This document shows, piece after piece, positions 15,654-24,743 of a DNA stretch of 52,093 bases. The stretch is from Candidatus Thiobius zoothamnicola. GTDB lineage: Bacteria; Pseudomonadota; Gammaproteobacteria; Chromatiales; Chromatiaceae. Under the pieces are notes generated by a model. That model made no database searches. It saw only the letters and a list, made by a program, of their open reading frames with translations, and was not told where the DNA came from. Positions within the stretch are counted from its first letter, which is position 1. Each line of letters starts with the position of its first letter. Location: NCBI GenBank assembly GCA_030826945.1, contig JAPQLC010000035.1:1-52093 (forward strand), in the 5' to 3' direction. The translations under genes and the position numbers were made by a program.

Positions 15654-18185
15654 ATGCCGCAAGACACCTATTCCGTCGCGAGTGAAATTGGACGCCAGCC
15701 CCCCCCTGGTTTTGGTCGGTGGTTTGTCGCCGCGATATTATTGTGCTGGGCTTTGTTTCAGTTGTGGTATGCCTCGCCATTGCCTTTTCAGCTTGGTTTC
15801 GGGGTTTTTAACGATACGGAAGCCCGCGCCATTCATTTGGGCTTTGCCTTTATCTTGGCTTTTACGACTTTCCGGGCATCCCGGTATTCGACATCTTCAT
15901 CCATTCCCTGGTTTGATTTTTTATTCGCTTTCCTGAGTTGTTTCGCGGCGTTATATATTGTGTTATTCGCCGACGAATTGGCTGACCGTATGGGAGCACC
16001 CACGGTATGGGATCTGTCGGTGGGCTTGCTGGGTTTAGCTTTATTGTTGGAGGCCACGCGCCGCACTTTGGGCTGGCCTTTGTTGATTGTCGCTCTGGTT
16101 TTTTTAACCTATACGGTGGCTGGTCCTTACATGCCTGAGGTGATTGCTCATAAGGGTGCCAGTTTGAATAAGCTGGTGAGCCACCAATGGTTAGGTACGG
16201 AAGGCGTGTTTGGCATCGCGCTGGGCGTGTCTGCCGGATTTATCTTTTTATTCGTCGCTTTTGGTGCTTTGCTGGAAAAAGCAGGCGCAGGCTTCTGGTT
16301 TATTCAGGTCGCATTCAGTTTATTGGGCCACTTGCGCGGTGGGCCAGCGAAGGCGGCGGTTGTGGCCTCGGGCATGAGTGGCATCATCTCCGGCTCGTCC
16401 ATCGCCAATGTGGTCACGACAGGCACTTTCACGATTCCGCTGATGAAGCGGGTAGGTTTTACAGCGACTAAAGCTGGGGCGGTTGAAGTGGCCGCCAGCA
16501 CCAATGGTCAATTAACCCCGCCTGTCATGGGGGCCGCCGCTTTTTTGATCGTTGAATTTGTCGGTATTTCTTATCTTGAAGTGATTCAGCACGCGTTGTT
16601 GCCGTCAATCATTGCTTACATCGCATTGATTTACATTGTGCATTTGGAGGCCTTGAAAGCAGGCATGCAAGGATTGCCGCGTCGCTCGAGCCTGACATTG
16701 GCGATGCGACTGGCGGCGAGTCTGGGCGTTTTTATCGGTTTGTGCTTATTAACTTTGGTGGTCTATTACGGCGTCGGCTGGATAAAAGTGGTCGCTGGTG
16801 ACACGGCGATCTGGATAATTGCTGGTCTGCTGTTGGTGGGATATCTCGGGTTGGTTTTCTGGGCTGCGCCTTATGCCGCGCCTGATGAGCACACAGATGA
16901 TTGGAACATCGTGCCTGAGTTTCTGCCAACCTTACGTTCGGGAGCTTACTTCCTGTTGCCGGTGGTTGTTCTGGTCTGGTGTCTGGCGGTAGAGCGCATG
17001 TCGCCCGGACTGGCGGCGTTCTGGGCCGCAATGATGATGGCGATGATTGTGGTGACGCACCGGCCATTGCGCGCTTTGTTGGCTGGACGCCCTATGCAAG
17101 GCACTGGCCAGCGAGGTTGGAATGACCTGATTGAAGGTTTGCAAAATGGTTCGCGCAATATGGTCAGCATCGGTATTGCGACGGCAACTGCCGGCATTGT
17201 CGTGGGTACGGTGACTTTGACCGGCATTGGCCTCGTGATGACCGAATTTGTTGAATTAATTTCTGGTGGCAATCTGGTATTAATGCTGATCTTTACCGCG
17301 TTGATCAGTTTGACGCTGGGCTTGAGTTTGCCGACCACCGCCAATTACATCGTGGTGTCTTCCTTAATGGCACCGGTTATCGTGACGTTGGGTGCTGAGC
17401 ATGGTTTGATGGTGCCGCTGATTGCGGCGCATTTGTTTGTGTTCTATTTCGGTATTTTGGCGGATGACACGCCACCTGTCGGTTTGGCGGCTTATGCCGC
17501 TTCGGCGATCGCGCAGGCGGATCCGATCAAAACTGGCTTGCAAGGTTTTGCTTATGACATCCGTACGGCGATACTGCCTTTCATGTTTATTTTTAATCCC
17601 CAATTGCTATTGATCGGTATTCATTCCGTTTGGGAATTGACGTTGGTTGTGGTGAGCGCCATATCGGGCATGTTGTGTTTCGCTGCCGCCACTCAGGGAT
17701 TCTGGCTGACCCGTAACCGCTGGTGGGAAAGCGCTTTGTTGTTGTTGCTGGCTTTCAGTCTGTTCCGACCCGGTTTTTGGTGGGACGAATGGTTCCCGCC
17801 GGTCAGTGTTGAACCGGTCAGTCAGATTGAACAGGTATATCAGGCCGCCGCCGCAAGCGCCAGTCTGAGTTTTGATGTGCGTGGAGAAACTCTGGAAGGC
17901 GACTGGGTGGAAAAACGTATCACCATGCAGTTGCCATCCGTTCAGCAGGACAAACTGGCTGCCGCTGGTTTGTATCTGCGTATGGAGAACAATCAAGTCT
18001 TGGTGGATGCGACGGATTTTGACAGCCCGGCGCAAAAAGCCGGCATAGATCTGGATTGGCATATTGTGAATCTGGTACAGCAGAACGACAGACCCAGCAA
18101 ATATTGGTTGATATTGCCTTTATTCCTGTTATTGGCATTGCTGGCCTGGCACCAGCATCGTCGCCTATCCGGTGACAAAGGCTGA
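15654..18185 (+). CDS. TRAP transporter fused permease (DctQ-DctM type, TAXI class)
   Basis: The 843-residue membrane protein fuses the small 4-helix and the large 12-helix TRAP subunits. The first 150 residues hold four hydrophobic segments; from about 170 to 640 is the DctM-like transport core with GAGFWFIQVAFSLLG, GGPAKAAVVASGMSG, ISGSSIANVVTTG and the second repeat LGLSLPTTANYIV. The C-terminal part (about 650-840) matches the DUF3394 extension with a final helix. Such fused permeases import organic acids with a TAXI-type binding protein and a sodium gradient. No binding-protein gene is adjacent. AGGA lies 8 bp before the ATG. It ends just before the queE-like gene, two bases from its ATG. 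Confidence 0.92.
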   Translation: MPQDTYSVASEIGRQPPPGFGRWFVAAILLCWALFQLWYASPLPFQLGFGVFNDTEARAIHLGFAFILAFTTFRASRYSTSSSIPWFDFLFAFLSCFAALYIVLFADELADRMGAPTVWDLSVGLLGLALLLEATRRTLGWPLLIVALVFLTYTVAGPYMPEVIAHKGASLNKLVSHQWLGTEGVFGIALGVSAGFIFLFVAFGALLEKAGAGFWFIQVAFSLLGHLRGGPAKAAVVASGMSGIISGSSIANVVTTGTFTIPLMKRVGFTATKAGAVEVAASTNGQLTPPVMGAAAFLIVEFVGISYLEVIQHALLPSIIAYIALIYIVHLEALKAGMQGLPRRSSLTLAMRLAASLGVFIGLCLLTLVVYYGVGWIKVVAGDTAIWIIAGLLLVGYLGLVFWAAPYAAPDEHTDDWNIVPEFLPTLRSGAYFLLPVVVLVWCLAVERMSPGLAAFWAAMMMAMIVVTHRPLRALLAGRPMQGTGQRGWNDLIEGLQNGSRNMVSIGIATATAGIVVGTVTLTGIGLVMTEFVELISGGNLVLMLIFTALISLTLGLSLPTTANYIVVSSLMAPVIVTLGAEHGLMVPLIAAHLFVFYFGILADDTPPVGLAAYAASAIAQADPIKTGLQGFAYDIRTAILPFMFIFNPQLLLIGIHSVWELTLVVVSAISGMLCFAAATQGFWLTRNRWWESALLLLLAFSLFRPGFWWDEWFPPVSVEPVSQIEQVYQAAAASASLSFDVRGETLEGDWVEKRITMQLPSVQQDKLAAAGLYLRMENNQVLVDATDFDSPAQKAGIDLDWHIVNLVQQNDRPSKYWLILPLFLLLALLAWHQHRRLSGDKG

Positions 18186-18186
18186 A

Positions 18187-18972
18187 ATGCCTGGATATTC
18201 AGGGCGTATCCGCGATCTTAATAAGGTTTTGCCGATTATTGAATTGTACCCGGCGATTCAGGCGGAAGGTTCGCGGGCGGGTTATCCGACGGTCATCATT
18301 CGCACGACAGGCTGCACCCATCGTTGTTATTTTGGTGAGGTCGGGGGATGGTGTGACAGTTGGTACAGCTCCGTGCATCCAGAGAAAGGGCGTTTCAGTT
18401 TGAATGATGTATTCAATCTGTATGCTGCCTATCCACATATTAAGGAAATGTTGATTACGGGGGGGGCGCCGACCCTGCACCCGGTGTTGCTCAACGAATT
18501 AATCCATTTCGCGCATGAAAGCGGCATTTTCATCACCCTGGAAACGGAAGGCAGTCATTATCTCTCGAGTGATCAGCCTGTGGATTTAGTCAGTATCAGT
18601 CCGAAATTCAGCCGTTCCATACCGGTTTTAGGTATTAAAACGCCACTCGGAGCGACTGTGGGTGAGCGCATGATCAAACAGCATAACCAATTGCGTTTAA
18701 ATCACGCCGCGATTGCGCGCCTGATCACCGATCATACGGACTACCATATCAAGCCCGTATTGGATGAAACTTTAGCTGACCTGGAGGAACTGGAAACCTT
18801 TCTGGAGAAATTGAACATTCCTGATGATAAGGTCTGGGTGATGCCTGCTGGTGGTAATCGTCAGGCATTGTTGCGTTCGTATCCTGTGGTGATGAATTAT
18901 GCACGGGATCGTGGATGGCGTTTTTCTCCAAGGCCGCACATCATGGCGTTTGACGCTAGGCGCGGCGTATAA
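18187..18972 (+). CDS. queE: QueE-like radical SAM enzyme (7-carboxy-7-deazaguanine synthase)
   Basis: QueE converts 6-carboxytetrahydropterin to 7-carboxy-7-deazaguanine on the way to preQ0 and queuosine. The 261-residue protein has YPAIQAEGSRAGYPTVIIR, the cluster loop GCTHRC-x8-C-D-SWY, the SAM-binding GGAPTLHP and ETEGSHY. The three cluster cysteines follow CX3CX8C, unlike CX3CX2C of most radical SAM proteins; QueE enzymes are known to vary here. I prefer ATG 18187 with AAAGG 5 bp upstream to a GTG 15 bp earlier. No other que gene is near. It might equally serve a related deazapurine pathway. Confidence 0.8.
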   Translation: MPGYSGRIRDLNKVLPIIELYPAIQAEGSRAGYPTVIIRTTGCTHRCYFGEVGGWCDSWYSSVHPEKGRFSLNDVFNLYAAYPHIKEMLITGGAPTLHPVLLNELIHFAHESGIFITLETEGSHYLSSDQPVDLVSISPKFSRSIPVLGIKTPLGATVGERMIKQHNQLRLNHAAIARLITDHTDYHIKPVLDETLADLEELETFLEKLNIPDDKVWVMPAGGNRQALLRSYPVVMNYARDRGWRFSPRPHIMAFDARRGV

Positions 18973-19032
18973 AGAGTCAGCGCTTTCAGGAAAAGTGGCG
19001 AAAAAACCTTATTGGATGTTTGGAGTGCAGGC

Positions 19033-19058
19033 AAAAAAAGCGCGGCCAAGGCCGCGCT
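19033..19058 (-). terminator. Terminator of the minus-strand effector module
   Basis: A 9-bp perfect stem, AGCGCGGCC/GGCCGCGCT with a 2-base loop, is followed on the minus strand by seven T. It lies in the gap between the converging queE-like gene and the effector module, past the two small minus-strand frames, and would end that transcript. Confidence 0.8.
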
Positions 19059-19086
19059 GAAATAACCACCAAAGGAGGATGGAGGA

Positions 19087-19158
19087 GTGTCAATTCAATT
19101 GAATCAGTATGTTTTAATTTTCTTATATATTGAGGTGAATGTCAACTTGCATTTGTGA
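19087..19158 (+). CDS. Possible 23-residue peptide with a very strong ribosome site
   Basis: AAAGGAGG (19071-19078) stands 8 bp before a GTG that opens a 23-codon frame (MSIQLNQYVLIFLYIEV..., hydrophobic in the middle). The ribosome site is the best in the window, yet no longer gene follows it. An ATG at 19079 would give only seven codons. It could be a small membrane peptide or the leftover start of a lost gene. The support is the signal alone. Confidence 0.25.
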   Translation: MSIQLNQYVLIFLYIEVNVNLHL

Positions 19159-19242
19159 GCGCGCATCGCAAGACCACCACCTTAAATAGCTGACGCCGCT
19201 GCTGGATGGTTCTCTGGGTTTTTCTTCATCAGGCGCGGGCAT
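19123..19242 (-). CDS. Possible 39-residue protein after the effector module
   Basis: ATG at 19242 opens 39 codons (proline- and serine-rich, with WWSCDARSQ). It begins two bases after the stop of the frame 19245-19367, which would allow coupled translation, and ends before the terminator at 19033-19058. No family is recognised and the ribosome site is weak. Confidence 0.25.
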   Translation of the reverse strand: MPAPDEEKPREPSSSGVSYLRWWSCDARSQMQVDIHLNI

Positions 19243-19244
19243 TC

Positions 19245-19367
19245 TCACACCAGATCCTGATTGTTCGGGCCGAGCACGGAGGAAAGTAGGCCCTGAATTT
19301 TTAGATCAAAACGGTTGACCAGGATGGTGCGGATGATTTCCTGGCTTATCTTCTTGACTTGCTGGAC
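19245..19367 (-). pseudogene. In-frame 40-codon continuation after the DUF6708-like gene
   Basis: Directly after the TGA of the DUF6708-like gene the same frame stays open for 40 codons with protein-like composition (VKKISQEIIRTIL, FDLKIQGLLSSVLGPNN). The end GPNNQDLV resembles the tail before the TGA (GPNH). It may be the decayed C-terminus of a second copy, or an extension lost by a nonsense change. No start codon fits it. Confidence 0.3.
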
Positions 19368-20300
19368 TCAATGATTCGGTCCATATACATCCGGGGTCAA
19401 ATAAGTACGGGTGTGTTCAATCTCCGCCAGGATGACTTCGACTTTCCGTTCAAAGCCTTCAGGCTTTTGGTCTTCACGCAAAAACCAGCCTTTGCGTGAT
19501 CGATCATAAGGTTCGTTACGTACGGCGCTCATGCCTTCGTCCATAAACCGCATGACATAGGCCAAGGCATCGCGGTGGTATTGGGGTGGACTGTAGAAAG
19601 GGTTACCGGTGGCCTGATAGGTGAAGATGCGCCAATCATTAATATGGCGGGCGTTTTCACGGCAGAGCATCACATGCAGGCCGATACCCGATTCGGCAAT
19701 ATCCAGGTCATCATAATATTGCGCATGGGAACGACCATGATCCCATTTGTAAACGATGCGTCGTTCGCGGTCAAAATAGAGCATGGCTTCACGCGGAAAC
19801 CACAAAATCACGACAAATAAAGCTGGGCCGACAAGACCGCATAGTACAAGCTTGAAGATGTCGGTGATAAACCTTTCGGTTGCATGGGTATAGCGCGTGT
19901 AGCGGACATGTAAATATTCGGAGAATGAATATTTCATATCAGTGCCAAAATCATCTAACCAGCGTTTTTGTTTAGGGTCTTGGGTTATATCGAAATAGTC
20001 TTCCCCAAACCTCTTTTTCTTATTTTCTATGGTTTTGAGGTGGGATGCCTCTGTTTTTTTCCATCCGTCGTAAAAATCTTCAGCCCATACCCACCCCATA
20101 TACACAATTGCCAAAAACCACGGAATAATAAAAAGGTTGCGAAGTACTATACGATTACCTCGAAAGGCCAGTATACGCTTGTCAATCAGTGCAATTGGCG
20201 AGGGCGGTTTATTAGCCGGATTTATGTGATTTGCAACTTTGCCAAGTTCAGGGTATAAATTTTTAAAGGGTTTGAGATAGCCTTTAGTCCAGGGCTTCAT
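19368..20300 (-). CDS. DUF6708-like membrane protein, probable immunity protein
   Basis: The 310-residue protein has two membrane regions, about residues 54-74 (NLFIIPWFLAIVYMGWVWA) and 147-170 (LVLCGLVGPALFVVILWF), separated by a soluble loop. Behind them comes a domain starting REAMLYFDRERRIVYKWDHG, the mark of DUF6708 proteins found after type VI effectors. ATG 20300 has AAGGAAA 8 bp upstream and follows the effector stop by 12 bp. For a pore-forming effector, an inner-membrane immunity protein that blocks the pore is the expected partner; that role is inferred from position and topology. Confidence 0.65.
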   Translation of the reverse strand: MKPWTKGYLKPFKNLYPELGKVANHINPANKPPSPIALIDKRILAFRGNRIVLRNLFIIPWFLAIVYMGWVWAEDFYDGWKKTEASHLKTIENKKKRFGEDYFDITQDPKQKRWLDDFGTDMKYSFSEYLHVRYTRYTHATERFITDIFKLVLCGLVGPALFVVILWFPREAMLYFDRERRIVYKWDHGRSHAQYYDDLDIAESGIGLHVMLCRENARHINDWRIFTYQATGNPFYSPPQYHRDALAYVMRFMDEGMSAVRNEPYDRSRKGWFLREDQKPEGFERKVEVILAEIEHTRTYLTPDVYGPNH

Positions 20301-20312
20301 ATCTGCATTTCC

Positions 20313-23300
20313 TTAACGAAGGTCTTCATTACGCAGGCCATAAGTCACTTGGTCATCTGGGCGCATTTCGCCATCGTCAGTCATACGACGTAACGGCACC
20401 AAAGTGCCAGGTCTGGGGCTATAGGCCCAATACAAGTCGAGATTAGAATCCACATGAACACTCACTTTGAGAAGAGGAGTGCCTTTTTCGTTGGTATCCA
20501 AACCATTATTGGCAACAGCCGTTGCCACAGCTTCTTTCAGTCGTTGGGTCGCGCTCCTATCGCGATAAAGACCACTGACATCATAAAGCCCATTTTCATC
20601 GGCCTGACTTTCATAATAAACATAAAATCCACCGAGTATTTCAGATACGCCAACTTCAAAACCAGGCAGAGTGAAGGTGAGATCACGGGTAGTCGGTGGG
20701 TACTGACGGAATATCCAATTTCGCCAAGACCGATTTAGATTCATTTCCAATTGGGGCATAAATAAATAGTTCATGAATTCCTGGAGTTCGGTTTGGTAGA
20801 AAGTAGCTACCGTTTCGTCAAGCTCTATGTTTTGCGCACGTTCTAACCGGTCATTGTATTCAGGGCGGCTAATTTCATCTGTCCAAAATCCATACCTACG
20901 TCCATTCCCCCAAAAGCAGTTGCGCAACATATTTTCAAAAGGTGAAGGATGAAATAGGTAAACCAGTGCAATACCGCCGAGAATCAACGCAAATGCGAGA
21001 GCAACCACAGCCACCGGCAAACCAATACCTGTGCTGGCTGATCCGGCGGAAACAGCAAGTAAGCCTTTTGCTGCGCCGACAAACAGAATAGCCGAGCCTG
21101 CCGCTACCATGGCATGGCCAACAGCCTCCCCTGTATTGCCTTCCTGATAAGCATCTACTGCCTGCATAATGGATGAAACCGCCCCGGCAAAGTTGGCTAT
21201 GGCAATTAGCTTGGTAGCCAATGGCCCAACCAAAAAACGTCCTAAGTGTCGAGCCTGCCCGCCAAGTGACGGAATCAAACTGCTTGCCACTGTAGCGGGC
21301 AACAGACGTGGGCTACCGGTCCATTGGTGAACAACTGCGCCGATGCTAATGATATCGGCAGTCAAAGCAGATATAGCGGAAATAAAATCAAGTGCATCAC
21401 GAGTCAGACTGCTATTTCCCAGAGGATTTTTCTCAGCATAACGGCTACTTTGCATGCTGAGACCAACGATAATATTCACATTAAGCAAGATGGACAAACC
21501 TGTGAAACTATTATCGAATAACAAACCTATTTTCTGCGTAATGCCTTCGGGTGACTGAAAAGCATAGGCAGCACCTGTGGAACGGGCTACTTCGATTTCA
21601 GCTAATTGCCACATCCGACCCAGACCCCCTTGTTGACGATTGCCCCAATCGAACAGGGCTTGGCCGCGTTGCATCTGGCGCTTAGCATTTTGCAGTATGT
21701 CAAGTGCGGCCTGCCCGCTGCGCGACTCTATAGCCTGGGCGAGTGTTCTGCCGAGTTGCTCGCTGCTGAGGCGCACTTTGTTGCCGGTAATCTGTAGGCC
21801 ATACACCTTGAGCACCTGCGGGATAACTCCATCCACTACATATTGGAGAACCTTTTGGAAAGCCTTTGCCTTTAATTGGCTGACGCCACGTTGCACCAGT
21901 TTGTCGCTGTATTCAGCCCAGGCGACCAGTTCGCCCCAATAAGCTCCAATGCCGTTGAGTAATTGGTCCATCGCGCGGGTGGTGGCTGCCGACCACTTGA
22001 ATTCAGCTTGCGGTTGGGTGACCAGCGCCACTATGACTTTGATGAGTACGCCATACGCATTCCGGTTTTTGTAGATATCTTCGTCCGCATTTTGCGCAGC
22101 ATCATTGATGATTTGGCTCAATGCCTGTTTGCCCGGTATAGAGGCCAACACGCCTGTAAATATCGGCGCGGTATGCTCAAGCAATTTTTGCAACTCGGCG
22201 TCAGCGGTTGCATCATCGGGTGGCGCATGGTCGAAGAAATATTTGAAATAGTTGTCCAGCGTACCAACTTCACCATCCTCACACATAAAGCCTTGATAAA
22301 GGCTGGAGAAAGCTTTTTGCCGATTCTCAAATTCTTTCGCAGTAGTCTCCATCTTAGTCCAATATTGCGCATGTTCATCTGTGTTGATGTTATCTTCAGC
22401 CGCTTCTTTGACATCTTCGTCGGTGCTGTTGAGCAGTTGCGCAACAAAACCGCCGATGGTCAGTGGATACAGGTTCAGCGCATGGTAGTCTTGCTGCCAA
22501 ATCGCCAGCTTGCCGTGTGCGGCGGCAATTTCTTTTTGTCGACCCAGTGGATCGTGCAGGGCAACGATACGTGCAGTCTCGCCGTAACACAGCTTGCTTT
22601 GCAGTTCGTTCGCTATGTCGGTGGCATCCATAGCATACGAGGCTTCAGTGGTAAGGATATCCAACGACAGGTCTTCAAGTGTGGGATCGCTGTTAGCTTC
22701 TTGTAGAGCCAACATACGTGATTGTCGTGTGCGGTAATCTTCGATCAGATTAATAAAATTTTCTGCAGAGGCAGCCACACTGTGTTCTGTGTTGCCTGTT
22801 TCCAGATTGACAGGTTGCATGGACTTGGCGCGTAGCGTGGCGTCACCATGCAGACGGTCAATCACATTCGCGCTCCATTCATGTTCGCTGTACGCAATTG
22901 AAATATTGGCCTGACCTTTGCGCACGAAGGCAAAGGGATAGCTGGGCCGTCCTGCGGAGGTATCCTTGATCAGTCCGCCTTGGGCATTGATGCCATTGGC
23001 GAAGGTGTATTTTTCAAAATGTTCGGTCACCGGCTGGCCGGGTTCCGCCCTGCCACGGCTGTATTTGAAGATATGCCAATAACCGTTTTGCGGGTCGTCT
23101 TCTTCGCGGATATAGACCCAACCTTCACGTAGCAGGCGGATCACATAGCCTTGGGTCGCCTGCAAGTCGTTGACTCCAAGTAGCTCGGGCAAGGGAGGTG
23201 GCTCTGTGGGTTCGCTGAGGGCTTCGGTGAAGAAGTTGGCGTAGGCATAGCGTACCGGATACAAGGGTGTGATGTTGGCATCGCAACGCCCCACGGCATC

Positions 23301-23372
23301 GTCAATATCATTCGGGGAAGCGATTTGTTCTGCCTTTTGCCGCAGTTGAGGCAGTTCCGGGGTTTCACTCAT
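20313..23372 (-). CDS. VasX/BTH_I2691-family T6SS effector, probably membrane-active
   Basis: The 1019-residue protein opens with a VasX-type N-terminal domain: YPVRYAYANF (about residue 38), GYVIRLLREGWVYIRE and YPFAFVRKG. A long helical middle part follows, then the region from about 625 to 830 with four or five hydrophobic stretches (for example LSILLNVNIIVGLSM and VAVVALAFALILGGIALVYLF), and a soluble C-terminal domain. In V. cholerae, VasX is a T6SS-delivered pore former. The start is ATG 23372 with AGGA 8 bp upstream; it overlaps the DUF4123 gene by 8 nt. No VgrG or other T6SS structural gene is nearby, so delivery depends on a machine encoded elsewhere. Confidence 0.8.
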   Translation of the reverse strand: MSETPELPQLRQKAEQIASPNDIDDAVGRCDANITPLYPVRYAYANFFTEALSEPTEPPPLPELLGVNDLQATQGYVIRLLREGWVYIREEDDPQNGYWHIFKYSRGRAEPGQPVTEHFEKYTFANGINAQGGLIKDTSAGRPSYPFAFVRKGQANISIAYSEHEWSANVIDRLHGDATLRAKSMQPVNLETGNTEHSVAASAENFINLIEDYRTRQSRMLALQEANSDPTLEDLSLDILTTEASYAMDATDIANELQSKLCYGETARIVALHDPLGRQKEIAAAHGKLAIWQQDYHALNLYPLTIGGFVAQLLNSTDEDVKEAAEDNINTDEHAQYWTKMETTAKEFENRQKAFSSLYQGFMCEDGEVGTLDNYFKYFFDHAPPDDATADAELQKLLEHTAPIFTGVLASIPGKQALSQIINDAAQNADEDIYKNRNAYGVLIKVIVALVTQPQAEFKWSAATTRAMDQLLNGIGAYWGELVAWAEYSDKLVQRGVSQLKAKAFQKVLQYVVDGVIPQVLKVYGLQITGNKVRLSSEQLGRTLAQAIESRSGQAALDILQNAKRQMQRGQALFDWGNRQQGGLGRMWQLAEIEVARSTGAAYAFQSPEGITQKIGLLFDNSFTGLSILLNVNIIVGLSMQSSRYAEKNPLGNSSLTRDALDFISAISALTADIISIGAVVHQWTGSPRLLPATVASSLIPSLGGQARHLGRFLVGPLATKLIAIANFAGAVSSIMQAVDAYQEGNTGEAVGHAMVAAGSAILFVGAAKGLLAVSAGSASTGIGLPVAVVALAFALILGGIALVYLFHPSPFENMLRNCFWGNGRRYGFWTDEISRPEYNDRLERAQNIELDETVATFYQTELQEFMNYLFMPQLEMNLNRSWRNWIFRQYPPTTRDLTFTLPGFEVGVSEILGGFYVYYESQADENGLYDVSGLYRDRSATQRLKEAVATAVANNGLDTNEKGTPLLKVSVHVDSNLDLYWAYSPRPGTLVPLRRMTDDGEMRPDDQVTYGLRNEDLR

Positions 23373-24378
23373 CAAAGATTTCCTGGCGTTTTTGTAATGC
23401 GTGCTCCAGCAACGCTTGTGCCCGACCGGGCTGGCTCAGGTCGGATTGTTTGAGTTTGGGTGTTACTTCGGCCAACCACTGATCCAGAAACGGGTACATA
23501 ACCCAGCAGGCTGCGACAAAATAAAGCACCGCCAATTCCAGACGCAGGCCATTTTGTTTGGCCAAGGCGACAGCGCGGCGCACAAAGGCTTGTTCATCTT
23601 CGCCTTCTTTCAGGGTAATGGCAGGCAGATTTTGCTGGCAGAAATCAAGCGCCTTGCGCATGAATTTTTGTTCTGCGCCTTGGTTGAATATATCGCGTAT
23701 GCGCTGGTTCAGCAGGATGGGTTCGGCGGATACATGCAGATTGTCGGGTGACTGACTGATACGGAAAAAAGGCCGTTCATCGTTGGAATAGGAAAAAAAT
23801 GTGAGGTGGTGCGGGCCAAACAGGGTATTGAGTTCGCCGGGCGTTAATGCTTGAAAAAGCGTTTCGAGGTACTTGGGTTCGTAGAATCGGAAAAAATATC
23901 TTTTACCTTGTTCATCCTGAATATGCGTGAATTGGGTCAGGTGTTGCCATAGCTGATCAAACGAAGCCCGTGTGCGGATAAAGATACCGGGTCTTTTATG
24001 CCACAGGTGTACGCTGGCATGGTTTTCCGGAAATGCCGGATTGTAGGTGAACAAGGTTCTGGTGAAATCGTGTTCGGCTCGTAGTTGCACCAGGTAGGGT
24101 GCGACCGAGGCGAGTGTTTCTTGTTCTTGTCTCTGATAAAGGCATTGGCAGGGCAATCCACCGGCGTCTTCTGGATTGTCGAACAATGTGATTTTGGCTG
24201 CATCCAGCACCGCATAGGTATTCAAGAGTGGCTCGTCCGAATCAGGCTCTGTAGTGCCAAACAAGGGTTGTTGCAACGCATCTGGTACGGTTCTGACGGG
24301 CCAGGCATTCCATTGGGCGTCTAGTGATTCAGCATCAATGTCTTCAATAATGCAGTGAACTTGTGTGTTTGCATTCAT
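23365..24378 (-). CDS. DUF4123 adaptor (T6SS effector chaperone, Tap/Tec type)
   Basis: The 337-residue protein has the DUF4123 core: NTYAVLDAAKI near residue 53, PYLVQL, the FFRFYEPKYLETLF block, then LNTLFGPHHLTFF. DUF4123 proteins bind a cognate effector and load it on the VgrG spike. The gene order adaptor, effector, membrane protein on one strand is the standard cargo layout. The C-terminal half (from about residue 225) is an all-helical extension. No strong ribosome site precedes ATG 24378. Confidence 0.85.
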   Translation of the reverse strand: MNANTQVHCIIEDIDAESLDAQWNAWPVRTVPDALQQPLFGTTEPDSDEPLLNTYAVLDAAKITLFDNPEDAGGLPCQCLYQRQEQETLASVAPYLVQLRAEHDFTRTLFTYNPAFPENHASVHLWHKRPGIFIRTRASFDQLWQHLTQFTHIQDEQGKRYFFRFYEPKYLETLFQALTPGELNTLFGPHHLTFFSYSNDERPFFRISQSPDNLHVSAEPILLNQRIRDIFNQGAEQKFMRKALDFCQQNLPAITLKEGEDEQAFVRRAVALAKQNGLRLELAVLYFVAACWVMYPFLDQWLAEVTPKLKQSDLSQPGRAQALLEHALQKRQEIFDE

Positions 24379-24557
24379 ACGGTCTACGGTCTGTTGTTTT
24401 TGGCTAAATAACCTGATTTTTAGCTGTTACGCTGTCGATAGCACTTGGTTGATGCGGTTTTCCCTGGAATATCATCAAGAAGTCGTGCTTTCTTACCCAA
24501 TTTGGGCATAAACTCTCTGCACCCCAAGAATATACCTAAATTATGGATATGCTACGT

Positions 24558-24743
24558 ATGAAACACATCTTAGCGAGCGTTCTAATTACCTTATCAATAA
24601 CTCCTGTGTATGCACATATCAGCCAATCCACGCCCCAATTACATATGATTGAACATAGTTTATGGGTATTGGTTCTCGCTCCTACGCTTTGGCTATTTAA
24701 ACCATTCGTTAAACGGATGTTCAGCCGGATTAAGCGAAACTAG
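24558..24743 (+). CDS. Small exported membrane protein abutting ureD
   Basis: The 61-residue product (start ATG 24558; an upstream ATG at 24543 is possible) has a signal peptide ending VYA, a short His-containing stretch (HISQS...LHMIEH), one membrane helix (LWVLVLAPTLWLF) and a basic tail. Its TAG is directly followed by the ureD ATG, so the two are translated together. The His/Met residues before the helix might bind a metal, perhaps nickel for urease, but that is only a guess. No family is recognised. Confidence 0.6.
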   Translation: MKHILASVLITLSITPVYAHISQSTPQLHMIEHSLWVLVLAPTLWLFKPFVKRMFSRIKRN

